Origin: Neoceratodus forsteri
Lineage: Eukaryota; Chordata; Ceratodontiformes; Ceratodontidae
Length of the DNA stretch: 64,000 nt
Reading direction: 5' to 3'
NCBI GenBank assembly: GCA_016271365.2
Contig: CM028129.1
Location: 1,003,049,501-1,003,113,500 of the forward strand
This document shows positions 21,240 through 32,239 of the stretch, in pieces. The stretch's first letter is position 1. Every line of letters begins with the position of its first letter. The notes under the pieces were generated by a model, which saw nothing but the letters and a program-made list of their open reading frames with translations, did not search any database and was not told the DNA's origin. Both the position numbers and the translations under genes were made by a program.

Positions 21240-23472
21240 ATGGAGAGGTTGGGCCTGGCTTCTTTGAATCACCTCATCATGCTGCACTGATGCTATATAG
21301 GTAGGAGCTTCTGGGTTCAGACCTGTATGGGCCTGCACTTCCAGTATGACCATGGCCTGTTGGAGTCTGGGCCACCGGCTGTACAGCCGCAAGGGCCTGA
21401 GCAGGAACAACGTCTGCCACAGAGTGCACTTGTCCCAGGAGCTCTCGGAATTTCCTATTTTCCTCTGCTATCTCCCTATATGAAGGGCCTAGTCTTTGTT
21501 GTTGTGGTTTACCCTTACCTTTATGCTCTTTATTCTTATGCCAATTCTGGTTCCCACCCCACTGTTGTTGCTGTTGTGGTTGTTGTTGGTGTTGGGTCTG
21601 TTGGAGGTGTTGGTTATCGGCTAGAGGGGCCTTTTAGTGTTGGGCCTGCCCTTCCACAGTGTAGTGCATTGTGGCCTCCAAAGCAGGCTTCACGGCAGCT
21701 ACTTTCTTGGAACCGGAGCCCAGATCACTGATGTAGAGTTGGTAAACTCTCTCGGTTTTCTGAAGGATGTCGGCAAACATGTCCGTATTGGGGTAGGTGG
21801 TTGGCTGTACCTTTTCTCGTACTGCAGGAATCACGTTCCTAAGGAACAGGGTCTAATACTCAATAAGATCTACATCTGCAGCTTCTTGTGCCAGGTGCTT
21901 TCCTGCTTGGTTATCCATCCAGAGTCTCTGGTGGTAAGTCGCTGGACTTTCCTTTGCATTCTGTTTTACAGGATATGCAAGCATCACTCCTACTATACAT
22001 GGGCTGTGAGCAGAAATGAGCTCAGCTGCAACCTCATCAAAGGTGGCATTCCCATCCTGGTGGATGGCATCAGGGAGTTTGGCCCACAAACTAGGATAGA
22101 TGGTTTGGCATAGTATCTGGACCTGGTATTCTGCAGCGAGGCTAAGCATCTCGCATTTAGAATGCACCTTTTCTAAGTGACAGCTGAGGTTGTCGGACGA
22201 GTTCATCTGACCAATACTGTCTGCTATTTGCTGAACAGAGTAGGCCATTTGTAGGGGAATATTGGGTCGATCAGGCAGAGGTAGATTGTCTTGGGTGCCA
22301 TCCAGGGCAGCCCGAGCTGTAGCCTCAGCCGCAGTATGAACGATACCATCCTGAGTGCCAGCCTCTTGTAGAAGCTGTCTTATCTGGGTTTTAATGGCCC
22401 ATTTACTTCTGTCAGGAAAAGGTACATTACCTATTGCAGTTTCAATCATTGTTTCTATCTCTTGCCTGTCTTCCACATTAATAACGGCTATCGGTGGTGC
22501 TGTCGGGACCAGGCCTGGGCCTGCTCCCCCCCCATCATGGGGGCCACCGTGTTGGCATCTCCCATGATGGGCGTCATGATGTCGATGATGTATGACATGG
22601 TGTGGGTGGAGTGGGGACCCACCATGTTGTGGATGGCTGGATGGCTAGGTGGGGTTTCTGGGCCATAGCAGGGGTGTGACTGGGCGTTGTACTGAGAGAT
22701 GTCATTATCTGATACCTCCCCTTCAGATGCCATGTGTAAGGCAGGGGCTACGCCTCCCATTGCCTTAACATGTCCAGCCAGAACCTCCCGCTGATAGCAC
22801 AGTTTTGCCATCTTTAGTTTTACATTCAGCGTGACTCACAGTTGCAACATCCATATCAACCTCATCCTGCATTTGCTTCTGCAACACTCTATACATGGCG
22901 CTCTGTTCGCGATTGTCCATAGTAGCCACTTCTAAGTCATTACGTACCTGGTTCATCTCGTCCTGTAGCTCTCCATCTCCTCACTCAACTGTGCATTCAC
23001 TGTACTTAGCAAGTCATTCATATGCAATGCCTGTCCCTTATCCTGTCTCAAACTTTCACACTTCTGCTTCAACATACAAAGTTCCTGTTCTCCAGCTAGA
23101 GTTGAATGATGCAAAAGTAAATCCTTTTCATTCCGCAGAGTTTGAAGTTCAGACTCCAAGTTCTGCTGCAGTCTAACACATTCTGTTTCCTGCAAACCCA
23201 TCTGTTGCTTAAGAGACGAAATTTGCAGATCAAGGGTTCAAAACCTCGCTTTGGAGGCTTCCAGAGCAGCGTAGAGAGTCGCGACCTTCAACCCTTTATC
23301 TTGGCGCTTATTGGTTGATTGTCTAAATCTCTGTGTACTGGGTTGAAATCCCCAGTATAGGGTTTTCGGATTGACTTGCGTCCCACGCGAAGTCGCCCCA
23401 TCCTCCATGGGAGGCAAGGAAGTTCGAGACATCGAGTCTCAGTTCTGCGCAGATATTTGATACGGTGGCCAT
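21240..23472 (-). pseudogene. ERV Gag, coiled-coil type without zinc knuckle
   Basis: The ATG at about 23470-23472 begins MATVSNICAELRLDVSNF. A frameshift follows near 23330. The region 23201-22765 encodes a long heptad-rich coiled coil (LQQNLESELQTLRNEKDLL, LKQKCESLRQDKGQ). A Pro/His-rich stretch follows at about 22700-22490. The capsid-like frame (22476-21853) has FPDRSKWAIKTQIRQLL and LWAKLPDAIHQDGNATFDEV. The C-terminus (about 21640-21480) is Gln-rich and basic (HQQQPQQQQQWGGNQN, NKEHKGKGKPQQQR) and has no CCHC knuckle. The order suits a retroviral Gag with an unusual nucleocapsid. Confidence 0.7.
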
Positions 23473-23774
23473 TGTGTGGGAGGGAACAAAAAAATCAAAC
23501 TGTGAAAAATGCACCATGCTATGTATCAATCCACAGCAGGTGCGCTTTATACACAGTCAGGCTACTGTAAAAGTTGCAGGCTGACAAATCAGAGCTGTAA
23601 TGGAGTGAGTCGAGTCGGCATTGACCACACTCGAAAAGAAGACATCCAGACTTTGTAAGTGACTACAAACTGGTTTTAAAATGGGAGAGATGATACGGTA
23701 ATGTACACCTACTGTCCCTGTGGGAAAAGGGAAAAGTTATAGCAACAAGTGAAAACTTACAAACACCAAATATC

Positions 23775-23792
23775 GCCTGCACGCGGTCGCCA
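23775..23792 (-). other. Primer-binding site of the ERV, possibly tRNA-Arg
   Basis: Two bases inside the 5' LTR end the - strand reads TGGCGACCGCGTGCAGGC. TGGCGACC fits the complement of a tRNA-Arg 3' end. The later bases match only partly, so the tRNA assignment is tentative. Confidence 0.55.
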
Positions 23793-23794
23793 AT

Positions 23795-24503
23795 TGTCAG
23801 GAGGTCTAAACCTCACTTTCAGGTTCTTGGCAATATTAGGAATGCAAGTAATCACAGACACATTGCACATGAGTAATAAACTTGTTTATTACTACCAAAA
23901 AGGATAAAATCACAGTTACCCTAAGCAGTTCTTACAAATACGAACCGGGAGCCAGTGCTAAGCGTTCCCTATACCTCGAGGTTTCTTTGTGCCTCTTGGG
24001 ATCTCCGAGATACAAGACTAGTGTATCACATTATATACCTTTAATAATTACTATGGTAACTGTAAGACAGAAACATTTCTAGTCAGAGAGATGAGCCCTA
24101 TTGTCTAAATTAGAGGAGTCTACGCAGTCCAAGATAACAGTATACAATTTTGTAGTAGTCAACAATTTGTGAAACAAAAGAGTTCTTATACAGAGTCTTA
24201 CATAACTCAGTGTAGTAGTACAAATCACCAAAAGGTGGCAGTGCCGACTTACATATCATAATTATTCCAAGGACACAGGTGTCTTGGCATCGTACAAGTA
24301 AGAACTACACAGAAAATATATAGAAGGGTATATGTATTAGCAAGCAAAGTGTATTATAACAATATGTGTACATATCCTGACATCTACTCTTGTACAGTAG
24401 ATGCCCTTTAGCCCTACATGTTAGTATAATATATATTTAAGCACTAGCTGTCTACAGTGTCCCTCTGAGGGTACCAATTAGGGTGCAGGAACCTCGTGTA
24501 ACA
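23795..24503 (-). repeat. 5' LTR of the ERV
   Basis: Direct repeat of 14264-14955. The - strand AATAAA signal lies at 23885-23890. A CTAT duplication follows at 24504-24507. Confidence 0.92.
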
Positions 24504-26189
24504 CTATCCTGCCAAGCTATGGCTCCTCGAGGGAGAAAAAGTGAGCTTATTTGAAAATGTATTGCAGACAACCCCTACATTGGAGAGACTTAGAATTTAA
24601 GTGCCTAATACCAGTTTTCAGCAAGCAGAAGCAGAGATTGAAAACCTACTCTGGGGAATTGCCCTGGGGAGTCGGTGCCTTCAAGGGAGAAGATATGACT
24701 CTTTACTACCCTTGCACGCAGATGTGGCCCACTGGGTTTTGCCATGACATCCGCCGCCGTGATCAGGGAGGGCTTTGGTGGTTTGTTCTGCAAGCTTTGT
24801 TTGGGGGTCCTGACTTCCAGGCTACTGGTTCTAATGGACTTCCTTGTGTTGAAACAGTGCCCTGCAACATGTGAGAAACTGGTTGGAGCATATTTCTCAC
24901 AAGCCCTTTCTCAAGGTTCCTCCCCCACCATGAGAATTTCTAACTGTTTGGTCTCACTCTTGGTCTATTTTCCTTTTTTTCTGAGAACAGCCATGGACCG
25001 GAGACTTTCAGAGAGTGACCCTCGGAGTTTATGCTTCCTGATGTACATTGGTCAGGAACTGTAACTGGATTGTTTAACGGAAGTTTGTTTTCATTAACCA
25101 CTATGTTGAGTGGTAATTATGTTGGGGGACCCTGATACTTAGACCTGTTTGGGAGATATCTCTTATCCTCCAAGTTAAGGGGTGAGGGAGCTCCCCAATG
25201 TGGTTAATAGCTATTGATAGATGGTGCAATGCCAGCACATACAAGTTATTCCCCCTGTACATTTACTAGTTAGTACAGTAGACAAACAAGGCCTCTTAGG
25301 GGACCTTGGGGTTTGGACTCGGGGGGGGGGGGGAGATCCGGAAGGGGGAAAGGAAGTATCCGCAATGATTTTGTAATTCAACTGGGGAGATTTCATTACA
25401 TTTCAATAACTTGATGGTCAGTAGTCCTTTCATTCCTGCATACCTGGGGTGGCTGGGTGGGGATTGCCTTAGCGGAAGTCCTTGATCGAGAGGGGAAGGA
25501 GTAACCCAGTCTGATTCAGGTTGGCTCACCCTTAACACAAATGTGCTGAACCCTTCTATTGCTTTTGGAGGGCTTCGTGTCCTCTGTGTCTCTTCTGGGC
25601 TCAGGAGTCACCAGGGCATCCTTTGAGACGTCACACTGCGGTGGGTAACAGTTATTGCCTAATGTTTAAACTAATTGCAATTTTGGCCGTTGTGTAGCTC
25701 CTGTTGAGCTTACCACTTGGCCTTTGTCTTAATACCTGTTAAATGTTTGTTACCATGTTTTTTATTATGTCTTTGTGTTAATTAAGGCTCGGGGTTTATG
25801 CTGGGGGGGGCGGGGGGATAGGATTTCCGGCTTCTTTGCAAGGTTTTAAAAATGGGGACACTTAACATTTGCATAGTGAATGTGAAGGGAATTAATATTG
25901 TTACTAAAAGGGCCAGAATTTTGAAAGAACTTAGAGATTTAAAATGAGATGTAGCCTGTTTACAGGAAACAAAGCTTACTCAGGCAGAGCATGCAAAGCT
26001 ACATAGATCCTGGGTGGTAAGGGTCTTCTCAGATTCTCACCCCTCCTCTGCCAAAGCAGGGACTGCTATTCTTCTGAAATGGGGTCTCTCCTTTCATACC
26101 CGTGCAGTCTCACAAGGAGGAAGGGAGGGAGATGGGTGCTGGTGTCTGGGGAACTCAGGGGCAGTTTAATACATACATGCATGTTGTTT
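24504..26189 (+). pseudogene. L1/Tx1-type LINE: ORF1 end, spacer and ORF2 endonuclease start
   Basis: Directly after the ERV the + strand reads PAKLWLLEGEKVSLFENVL (from 24508), the C-terminal domain of L1 ORF1. It continues the frame broken at 14263. From about 25852 the frame starts MGTLNICIVNVKGIN, then RARILKELRDLK, a stop, DVACLQETKLTQAEH and GTAILLKWGLSFHT. This is the N-terminal part of an L1-type endonuclease, with the N (VNVKGIN) and QET positions in place. RWVLVSGELRGSLIHTCMLF follows in a shifted frame and is cut at about 26190 by an L2 LINE. The 0.9 kb between holds ORF1 remnants and spacer. Confidence 0.75.
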
Positions 26190-27197
26190 GCAGTGTATTT
26201 ATTGCCATTGGGAGTGATTATTAGATGATACGGTCTGGGTTTTCATTGCTATGCAGATGATACCCAGCTGTATATATCTTTTGTGCCCGGCCAGGATGCT
26301 GCCTTGTCGGTATTTAATAATTGCCTTGCCAAAATCCAAGACTGGATGAATGGGAGTTGGCTGAGGTTAAACCCGGAGAAAACTGAGGTGTTGGTCGTGG
26401 ACAAAAGCCGCTGTGAGGTGGGTTGGCCGGATGGATCACCCTCAGGCTTATGGCTTGGAGGTGTTCATCGGATGACCTCAGATCAGGTGCGGAATCTTGG
26501 CGTAATAATAGACGACCGTCTGACGCTTAAATCTCAGGTGTCAGCGGTGGTCAAAACCTTCTTTTTCCACCTGAGGAATATTGCCAGGGTGAAGCACCTG
26601 GTTCCTCCAGAGGATCTTCCAACATTGATCCACACCTTCGTTACCTCCCGCCTTGACTACTGTAACTCCCTGTACCTAGGGCTATTGGGGTTGAACTCGC
26701 CGTCTGCAGCTTAGTGCAGAATCGGCAGCCAGGTTGTTGACTGGTTCTTCCAGATCCAGCCATATAATGCCTGTAAGCCAGCGGACTGCACTGGCTGCCA
26801 GTGTTTTGCGAATCACCTTCAAGGTCGGTTTGCTGACCCATAAAGCCTTACATGATCTGGGACCCATTATTTGAAAGAGCCCTTGCCCTACTGTCCCCTC
26901 CCGCCTCTCCGTCCACCGACGAGGGATTGCTAGAGATTCCCAGGGTTCATTTAAAAACTTCGGGTGCTAGATCGTTTAGTTTTATGGCACCGACCCTGTG
27001 GAATTCTCTACCTCGTCAGGTGCGAAATTGCCCGACCGTCCTTAGTTTTAAAGGAGCTTTGAAGACCCACCTTTTTAGGATAGCTTTTAGTGATTTATAT
27101 TAGTTTTAATTTTGTTGTATTTATTGTTTTATGAAACTGTACAGGCGCTTTGGTTTTAAGAAAAGCGCCTTTTAAAAATAAAGTTTGAATTGAATTG
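26187..27197 (+). mobile_element. L2 LINE, 3' part
   Basis: Begins inside the reverse transcriptase: YLLPLGVIIR, a stop, then FHCYADDTQLYIS with the catalytic YADD at about 26250-26261. The thumb (26283-26714) has WLRLNPEKTEVLVV, NLGVIIDDRLTLKSQV, FFHLRNIARVKHLVP and VTSRLDYCNSLYLGL. The C-terminus at about 26930-27100 has PRVHLKTSGARSFSFMAP and LWNSLPRQVR in a different frame. It ends with an L2-type tail, AAAGCGCC and then TTGAATTGAATTGAA at about 27190. The element is 5'-truncated and frameshifted. Confidence 0.85.
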
Positions 27198-27626
27198 AAG
27201 ATATTCATATATAAGTCATTGTTATGATTCAATGTGTTAAAACTCTGTCTGCAAATTATAAGAAATGTAAGATGCATTTGTATGTAAACAATTCCTGCTT
27301 TCTGCTGCTACCTTTGTATTTATTCCTCAATAAAAAGATTAACTGTAAAAAGAAAAAAGATGATAAATGCAAAAGCTTTCAGAGTTCAGAAGGTGACCAG
27401 TTACCCAGCTGAGGGGGGGCACACCTGGAAATTTCCAGGTATCCAGGTGGGCCAGTCCAACTTTTGTCACCCACTTGTATGTTGTGGCCATGACAGCTCA
27501 GTGGTCGAAGTCGAGGGGTAAAGAAATGGGGGTACTATGTTATACAAGCAAAACCATATCACTACAACTTTTTAATGTCTCTTGTAAATGAAGTCTATAA
27601 AAACACCTCCACTGGTTATCTACCTC

Positions 27627-27659
<33 letters not shown>

Positions 27660-28140
27660 TCACTACAATATCTACCCAAATAGTCCCACTCTTTATGTGT
27701 AACACAACACTTCAAAGAAACACATTCATCAGCTTCCAAAAAAGATTGATCTTTTTCAACAAGTCTGAAGCAATGCAGTAAACTGTGAAACATTCAACAA
27801 TACCTGCGTCTGTATGTATTACAACTTAAGGAATGCTCATATTGTCTTTCCTATGCTGCATTCAGGGGCGAAACAACAAACAGTAAGTCAGGCTTCCTGT
27901 ACAGTAAGTGTTACACATTTGCAAAGATGGTGAATTTTGTCCCTGAACTTCTGGTAATCTAGTTTCTGCAGAGAGCATGACTGTTTTCATTCCATGGTGA
28001 AGCTATGGTAAAGACAGCAGGGAGATTTCAGTAATAAGCTTTTGGGGGGGGCACTGACAACAGGGTACTCAAGCAACGGATAAAAAAATGGGGTGGGATA
28101 AAATGTGAACGAGCAGTGCAGGACACAGAAATTAATTTGG
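27198..28140. other. No gene recognised; contains a (GT)n microsatellite
   Basis: No protein-like frame, RNA gene or element was recognised. A GTGT run of about 24 bases lies at about 27628-27652. The rest is ordinary A/T-rich sequence. Confidence 0.5.
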
Positions 28141-28166
28141 GAGAGATCAGTATGGGAAATACTCAC

Positions 28167-28298
28167 GCCGACGGTCACAACGTGCACTGGAATCCGAGTG
28201 AGGGACTCTGCTAAATTGTAAATTAGTGAGATACCAGTCTGGGCAAATACAGGCAGCAGTGTGGGGCTGCTCAATGCAGCAAGATGTGAACCGTGCAT
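28167..28298 (-). CDS. Candidate first coding exon of an unidentified gene
   Basis: On the - strand an ATG at 28296-28298 opens 44 codons (MHGSHLAALSSPTLLPVFAQ, then TGISLIYNLAE and IPVHVVTVG). They end exactly, in phase 0, at a strong splice donor, GTGAGTATT, starting at 28166. The peptide has a hydrophobic centre that could be a signal anchor. Upstream (28640-28760) lie CCAAT-type and E-box motifs. No family is recognised and no following exon was found, so this may be chance. Confidence 0.25.
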
Positions 28299-28639
28299 GA
28301 AGGAAAAGAACTAAGTCACTGCAAATTGCCAAGAAGTTCAATAGCAGTAAAGTTTCTACCCTACCCTGAACTTGTTACAGCTACTACAGAGTCTGACCTA
28401 CCTTTTTAATTGAGGAATGACTGCAGTGCAGAAGGACGAAGGAAACAATCGATTCTTCAAGCAGGCAGCCAGAAATTTCACAAGACTTCCACTGGGCGCG
28501 CAGGCTAGTCTCTTTTACTGCCAACAGGACAGACTGATGCTGTGGATCTCTCTCTGTCTGCGTGTGAGAGGTCAACCGAAGGACTCGTCTTAGAAGATCA
28601 TGGAGTAATGACCGTTCACTGTAGCGTGAGCTACTTTTT

Positions 28640-28770
28640 TGCGCCTCCAATGTGCAGCCACTTAGCTTGATTGGTGCTTACGCTGGAGTGGACGCGTCAC
28701 GTGGTAACTGCCTGGCAGCAACCAATCACAGCACCTGTTGTCTCAGACTGTCCGTCTCACTCTCACTTTC
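28640..28770 (-). promoter_or_regulatory. Possible promoter with CCAAT boxes and CACGTG
   Basis: Within about 100 bases there are two CCAAT boxes for the - strand (ATTGG on the + strand at about 28668; AACCAATCAC at about 28720) and a TCACGTGG E-box with several CpGs (about 28693-28702). Local CpG content is visibly higher than in the surrounding 10 kb. Motif evidence only. Confidence 0.35.
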
Positions 28771-28774
28771 TCAT

Positions 28775-29190
28775 TTTACAGGTGATCAGTCAGCCCCGAA
28801 GACAAGATGACTCACCAGCAAACCACAGGCTGCTATTTCTATCGTGCTAATCGTTCGTGATAATAACCTCCGGTCCCCACCCCCAAGCACCCACCAAAAA
28901 GACAGTGAAAAACACTACATTATTTGGCAGCCCATGTATACCATTAAAAAAATAAATGTTCAGGATTTTTCCTGTATAGCCCTCTCAACAATTTGGGGTG
29001 GGGCACATGCCCCCCTCAGGCCCTATGGGCATGATGCCTCGGCTATAGGATAAACAGGAAAGTGTATGTAGAAAAAACATGAAATATCAGCTGACATGTT
29101 TAAATATTTCCCAAAGTTTCCTGCTAGATGCTGGGGGCTCTTTAAGTGTCCTTAGTGAAATTATGTCTGGGAAAACTGGGTTCTCTTTAT
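28775..29190. other. No feature recognised
   Basis: No convincing coding frame or repeat seen. A C-rich stretch lies at about 28870-28890. Confidence 0.4.
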
Positions 29191-29194
29191 GGCA

Positions 29195-29260
29195 GTGACT
29201 AGAGGACAAGGAATGGCTTCATTCTACTTTGACTTTAGTAAGGCATTCATCTAGCTGCTA
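29195..29260 (+). pseudogene. Tiny CR1-like RT relic
   Basis: The + strand reads FDFSKAF, as in the DFSKAFD motif of CR1 reverse transcriptases, inside otherwise unreadable sequence. It is too short to prove. Confidence 0.3.
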
Positions 29261-29484
29261 TACAGAATGTTACTAAAGAAGTTGGAGGCTCTACAGTAGG
29301 AGCAGAGCAGTTTAAATCAGATCTTAATACTTATGTGTGTCTATGACTTTTCACATACTAGAAAAGCTCCTGTTCAAAGTTTATTATAAGTCGCCTTCTG
29401 CTTTGCTTAGGGTTTCATAGGCCACGTGCAAATTAATTTACTGCAGAAATTCCTTAAAAAGTAAGAAATTGTGTGGCAAAAAAC

Positions 29485-29925
29485 TATGTATGCACTCATT
29501 ATGGTTGCTACTGCACAAAACACAAGCTGCATAAAGATTGGAAACAAGTTATTAAGGTTGCAAACACAATACTCACAAAGTTTGGAAATGTGCTATTAGG
29601 GTTCTTATGTATAACGCCCACCCTCCCTACCATGTCTACTACCCACATGACCCAAGGACAGTTTACAGTTGCAGGGCCATACATCAATGGTATGATATCT
29701 CATACAGGATCAACATTTATTAAAATCTGTATATAGCAAACATTATCCCCATCCCTGGGTCATAAGAATAAGAGACATGGCAGGATGGGTGGGAGTTAAC
29801 ACCTACTGTAAGAACCCTAACAGCACATTTCAAAACTCTATGGTCATTTTGTTTGCAACTCTAATAGTTTATTCCACTCTTTGTGCAGTTTGCAACCCTA
29901 GTGAACAGCAATATTCGTTAGTCAA
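29485..29925. mobile_element. Inverted-repeat element (MITE-like), about 440 bp
   Basis: The segment 29485-29612 is repeated inverted at 29806-29925. For example AAGAACCCTAACAGCACATT near 29812 matches the complement of AATGTGCTATTAGGGTTCTT near 29586. The arms are over 100 bp with scattered mismatches around a spacer of about 190 bp. No transposase is present. The target duplication was not resolved. Confidence 0.65.
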
Positions 29926-30876
29926 CAAAATATTTCATCATATAGGCTTTTTGCAAAAATGTATTTTTGACATTTTTAGATTTAGCCCTGGTGTATTTTT
30001 TAGTTTCCTCAAATCGTTAAAACTGCTTTTATAGTCACTTTTGTAATTAATGACTCATGAGATTAAAGATGGCCACAATTCACAATTTTTTAAATCTCTT
30101 CAGTTGAGGTTACCTGTTGAATGCAATTTGAATGGCGTTACCACATGTTTCTGATGGTAAACAGCACAGCACAGAACCAAGATATTTAATTTTTTCATGG
30201 TGGACATGGCATGGGAACAGAAACTTAAAAAAACTTCAAAATACCATATCTTAGTTCAGGAATGAAAGAAAACTAAAAGAAAAATGGGTGTATTCATGTT
30301 TTCCAGAAAAGAAAAAAGATTGTTGAAAAAAAAAACTATATGGTGACTAAAAAATACTGCTGCTTTAACCTAGTTTTTCTTTTGCCATAAATCTATACCT
30401 ATTTATAAAATGGTAAGAGAAAATCCTGAAATCTGATTGGCTGTTGTTCATGTAGCAAATATGTTCTATGCATGGAAAATAAAAAGTGCTGCCAAATGTG
30501 CACTGATTTCCACTGGAATCATTATGCTTACAGTATGTTAATAATTCGACTGGCAGCCATTGTTTTTTGCCCTGTAACTGTAAGCATCACATTTACTTGC
30601 ACCAGGCCCTAAAAATAAAACTACGTTAAGTACAAACTAAAACAAATTAATTAAATGTTGTTTTCAAGATCATCACACCCTAGCTACACACATAAACAAA
30701 TTAGAAACATTAAGTATAGTTCATAGTTTTCATTACAACTGTTTCTTTGCTGACAATGGAAAATGCCCCTTCTATCTTTACCTGCTCATCAGGGAAACCT
30801 CTTCTCCTGGCCCTGACAGTGAGATAATTGAGTCTGTGGCTGTAACAGAGGCCTTTGTTGTGTGTGTGTATAGTAT

Positions 30877-31154
30877 ATAATGTATGGTGCGCCCTTATTA
30901 CCGCTGAAAAGCGGCAAAATTATGTCTTGATAATCCCATCGCTATGATGTAAATGGTTATAAACTTCTCTTGAAGTCGTCCTAGTGATGGGATTACAAGC
31001 AGGTATCTCTTGTCGTGTACCTGCGATCTTGCGCACCGGACGGCATTCCGAACAAAGCGCAGTGGCCAGAAAATGACCCAGAACATCTACGGTGGGGCTA
31101 AAAAAGTAAGCCATATTAGTTTGTTTTGCCAGTTTATGGGGACCATACACTATA
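30877..31154. mobile_element. MITE with TATAATGTATGGT ends
   Basis: Starts TATAATGTATGGTGCGCCC and ends GGGACCATACACTATA, so about 14 bases are inverted at the two ends. An internal hairpin (TAATCCCATC against GATGGGATTA) is also visible. It lies directly beside another element with the same ends. Confidence 0.55.
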
Positions 31155-31157
31155 AAA

Positions 31158-31318
31158 TATAATGTATGGTCCCGCTATCCTTAACCGGTTTGGTTAACCG
31201 TCTCAAGGTTGCCATGGTGACGTAAACCTCTCGAACTTCGCTCTCGAGGTTTACATGGTCACCCTGGCAACCTCTCTATGGTTAACAAACCTGTTAATGA
31301 TAGAGGACCATACATTAT
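31158..31318. mobile_element. Palindromic hairpin MITE (family member 1)
   Basis: An imperfect palindrome over its full length: ATAATGTATGGTC at the left and GACCATACATTAT at the right, GGTTGCCATGGTGACG against the inverted GTCACCCTGGCAACC, and a centre CTCGAACTTCGCTCTCGAG. The central part is homologous to the hairpins at 47441-47610 and 52963-53130. There is no coding capacity. Confidence 0.7.
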
Positions 31319-31619
31319 CCTCTATGTTAGGAGAGTAACATTCTAGCAGTGGAACTAAGCAGAATTTTGAATCCACGTATTCCATGGTAAACATTCCATG
31401 ACAAACATTCCATATCTGGAATATGGGGACAAACAGAGAAAAAAAAAACAGGAAGAAGAAAGTAGGCAACAATACAATGATATCATCCATGACATCATTT
31501 GTAGTGGGTGGAAGGACTATTTTATCATAAATGCACACAAATAAATCTATTGTTTCTACATATAAACATGCATTTCCCAACTATAAAAAGCTTTAGAAAA
31601 AGGAGCCCATTTTATATGT

Positions 31620-31822
31620 GCAATAAGGCACTCTGGGGTGTGCGTGGAACACATTTTACCACACAGCCAATGGCTAAAGTTTCATAGCTTTTCAGAGTTT
31701 ATAAAAACTATAGTCCATATACATATAAAGTCACTCAGCCTTTGGTCTCGTCCCTTATTACGCCACTGGCCATGCAGTAAAATGTGTTTCACGCACATCC
31801 CATCATGCCTTATTGCTTACGT
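31620..31822. mobile_element. Inverted-repeat MITE, about 200 bp
   Basis: Left arm 31620-31674 (GCAATAAGGCACTCTGGGGT...) and right arm about 31768-31820 are inverted copies of about 55 bp with few mismatches. They share GTGCGTGGAACACATTTTAC against its complement. No transposase is present. Confidence 0.7.
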
Positions 31823-32235
31823 ATGTTACAAAAGGCTTTACAGATAAAATACAATTCAAATAGAGACTAAAGAAAATTAAAATTCTAACTGATATGATTG
31901 CTATAATAAATGATAGAGAAAGTAAGATAAGGGTCTGAATCGTGATAGAAGAAATATGTTTTTAAACCAGATTTGAAGAGCTGAAGACAGACAAATAGAC
32001 AAACAGAAAAAGGAAGATGTCCATACATACTGTATGGTGCAATGCTCTGCCACCAACAGTGAGTAGCTTGTGAGTTGGAGTAAAGAGAAGATGAGTGTTA
32101 GAGGTGTAAAGGGAACAAGACGGGGGATAAGAATTATTGCGATCAGCGAGGTGGTGCAATGCGTTTCCATTAGTTATTTAAAAATGATAAACATAGTTTT
32201 AAATTCTATTCAAAACTGAGCATGTAGAGAATAAG
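31823..32235. other. No feature recognised
   Basis: A/T-rich sequence without protein-like frames or recognisable repeats. Confidence 0.4.
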
Positions 32236-32239
32236 ACCC

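Larger units (their letters stand above)
14264..24503 (-). mobile_element. Endogenous retrovirus, class I or epsilon-like, 10.24 kb
   Basis: A complete but defective provirus on the - strand. It has two LTRs (692 and 709 bp), a primer-binding site next to the 5' LTR, gag, protease, RT, RNase H, integrase and env in order, a purine tract next to the 3' LTR, and a CTAT target duplication. YVDD, the RT and integrase motifs and the 4-bp duplication place it with gamma/epsilon retroviruses. The coiled-coil Gag without zinc knuckles and the large Env transmembrane part are unlike simple gammaretroviruses and closer to epsilon-like elements. Every gene carries stops or frameshifts. The LTRs differ at several percent of positions, so the insertion is not recent. 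Confidence 0.93.

Noticed and set aside
14264..24503. Foamy virus-like (spumavirus) identity for the ERV
   Set aside because: The primer-binding site does not match the usual tRNA-Lys site and I saw no foamy-type Gag boxes. The RT and 4-bp duplication fit class I/epsilon better.
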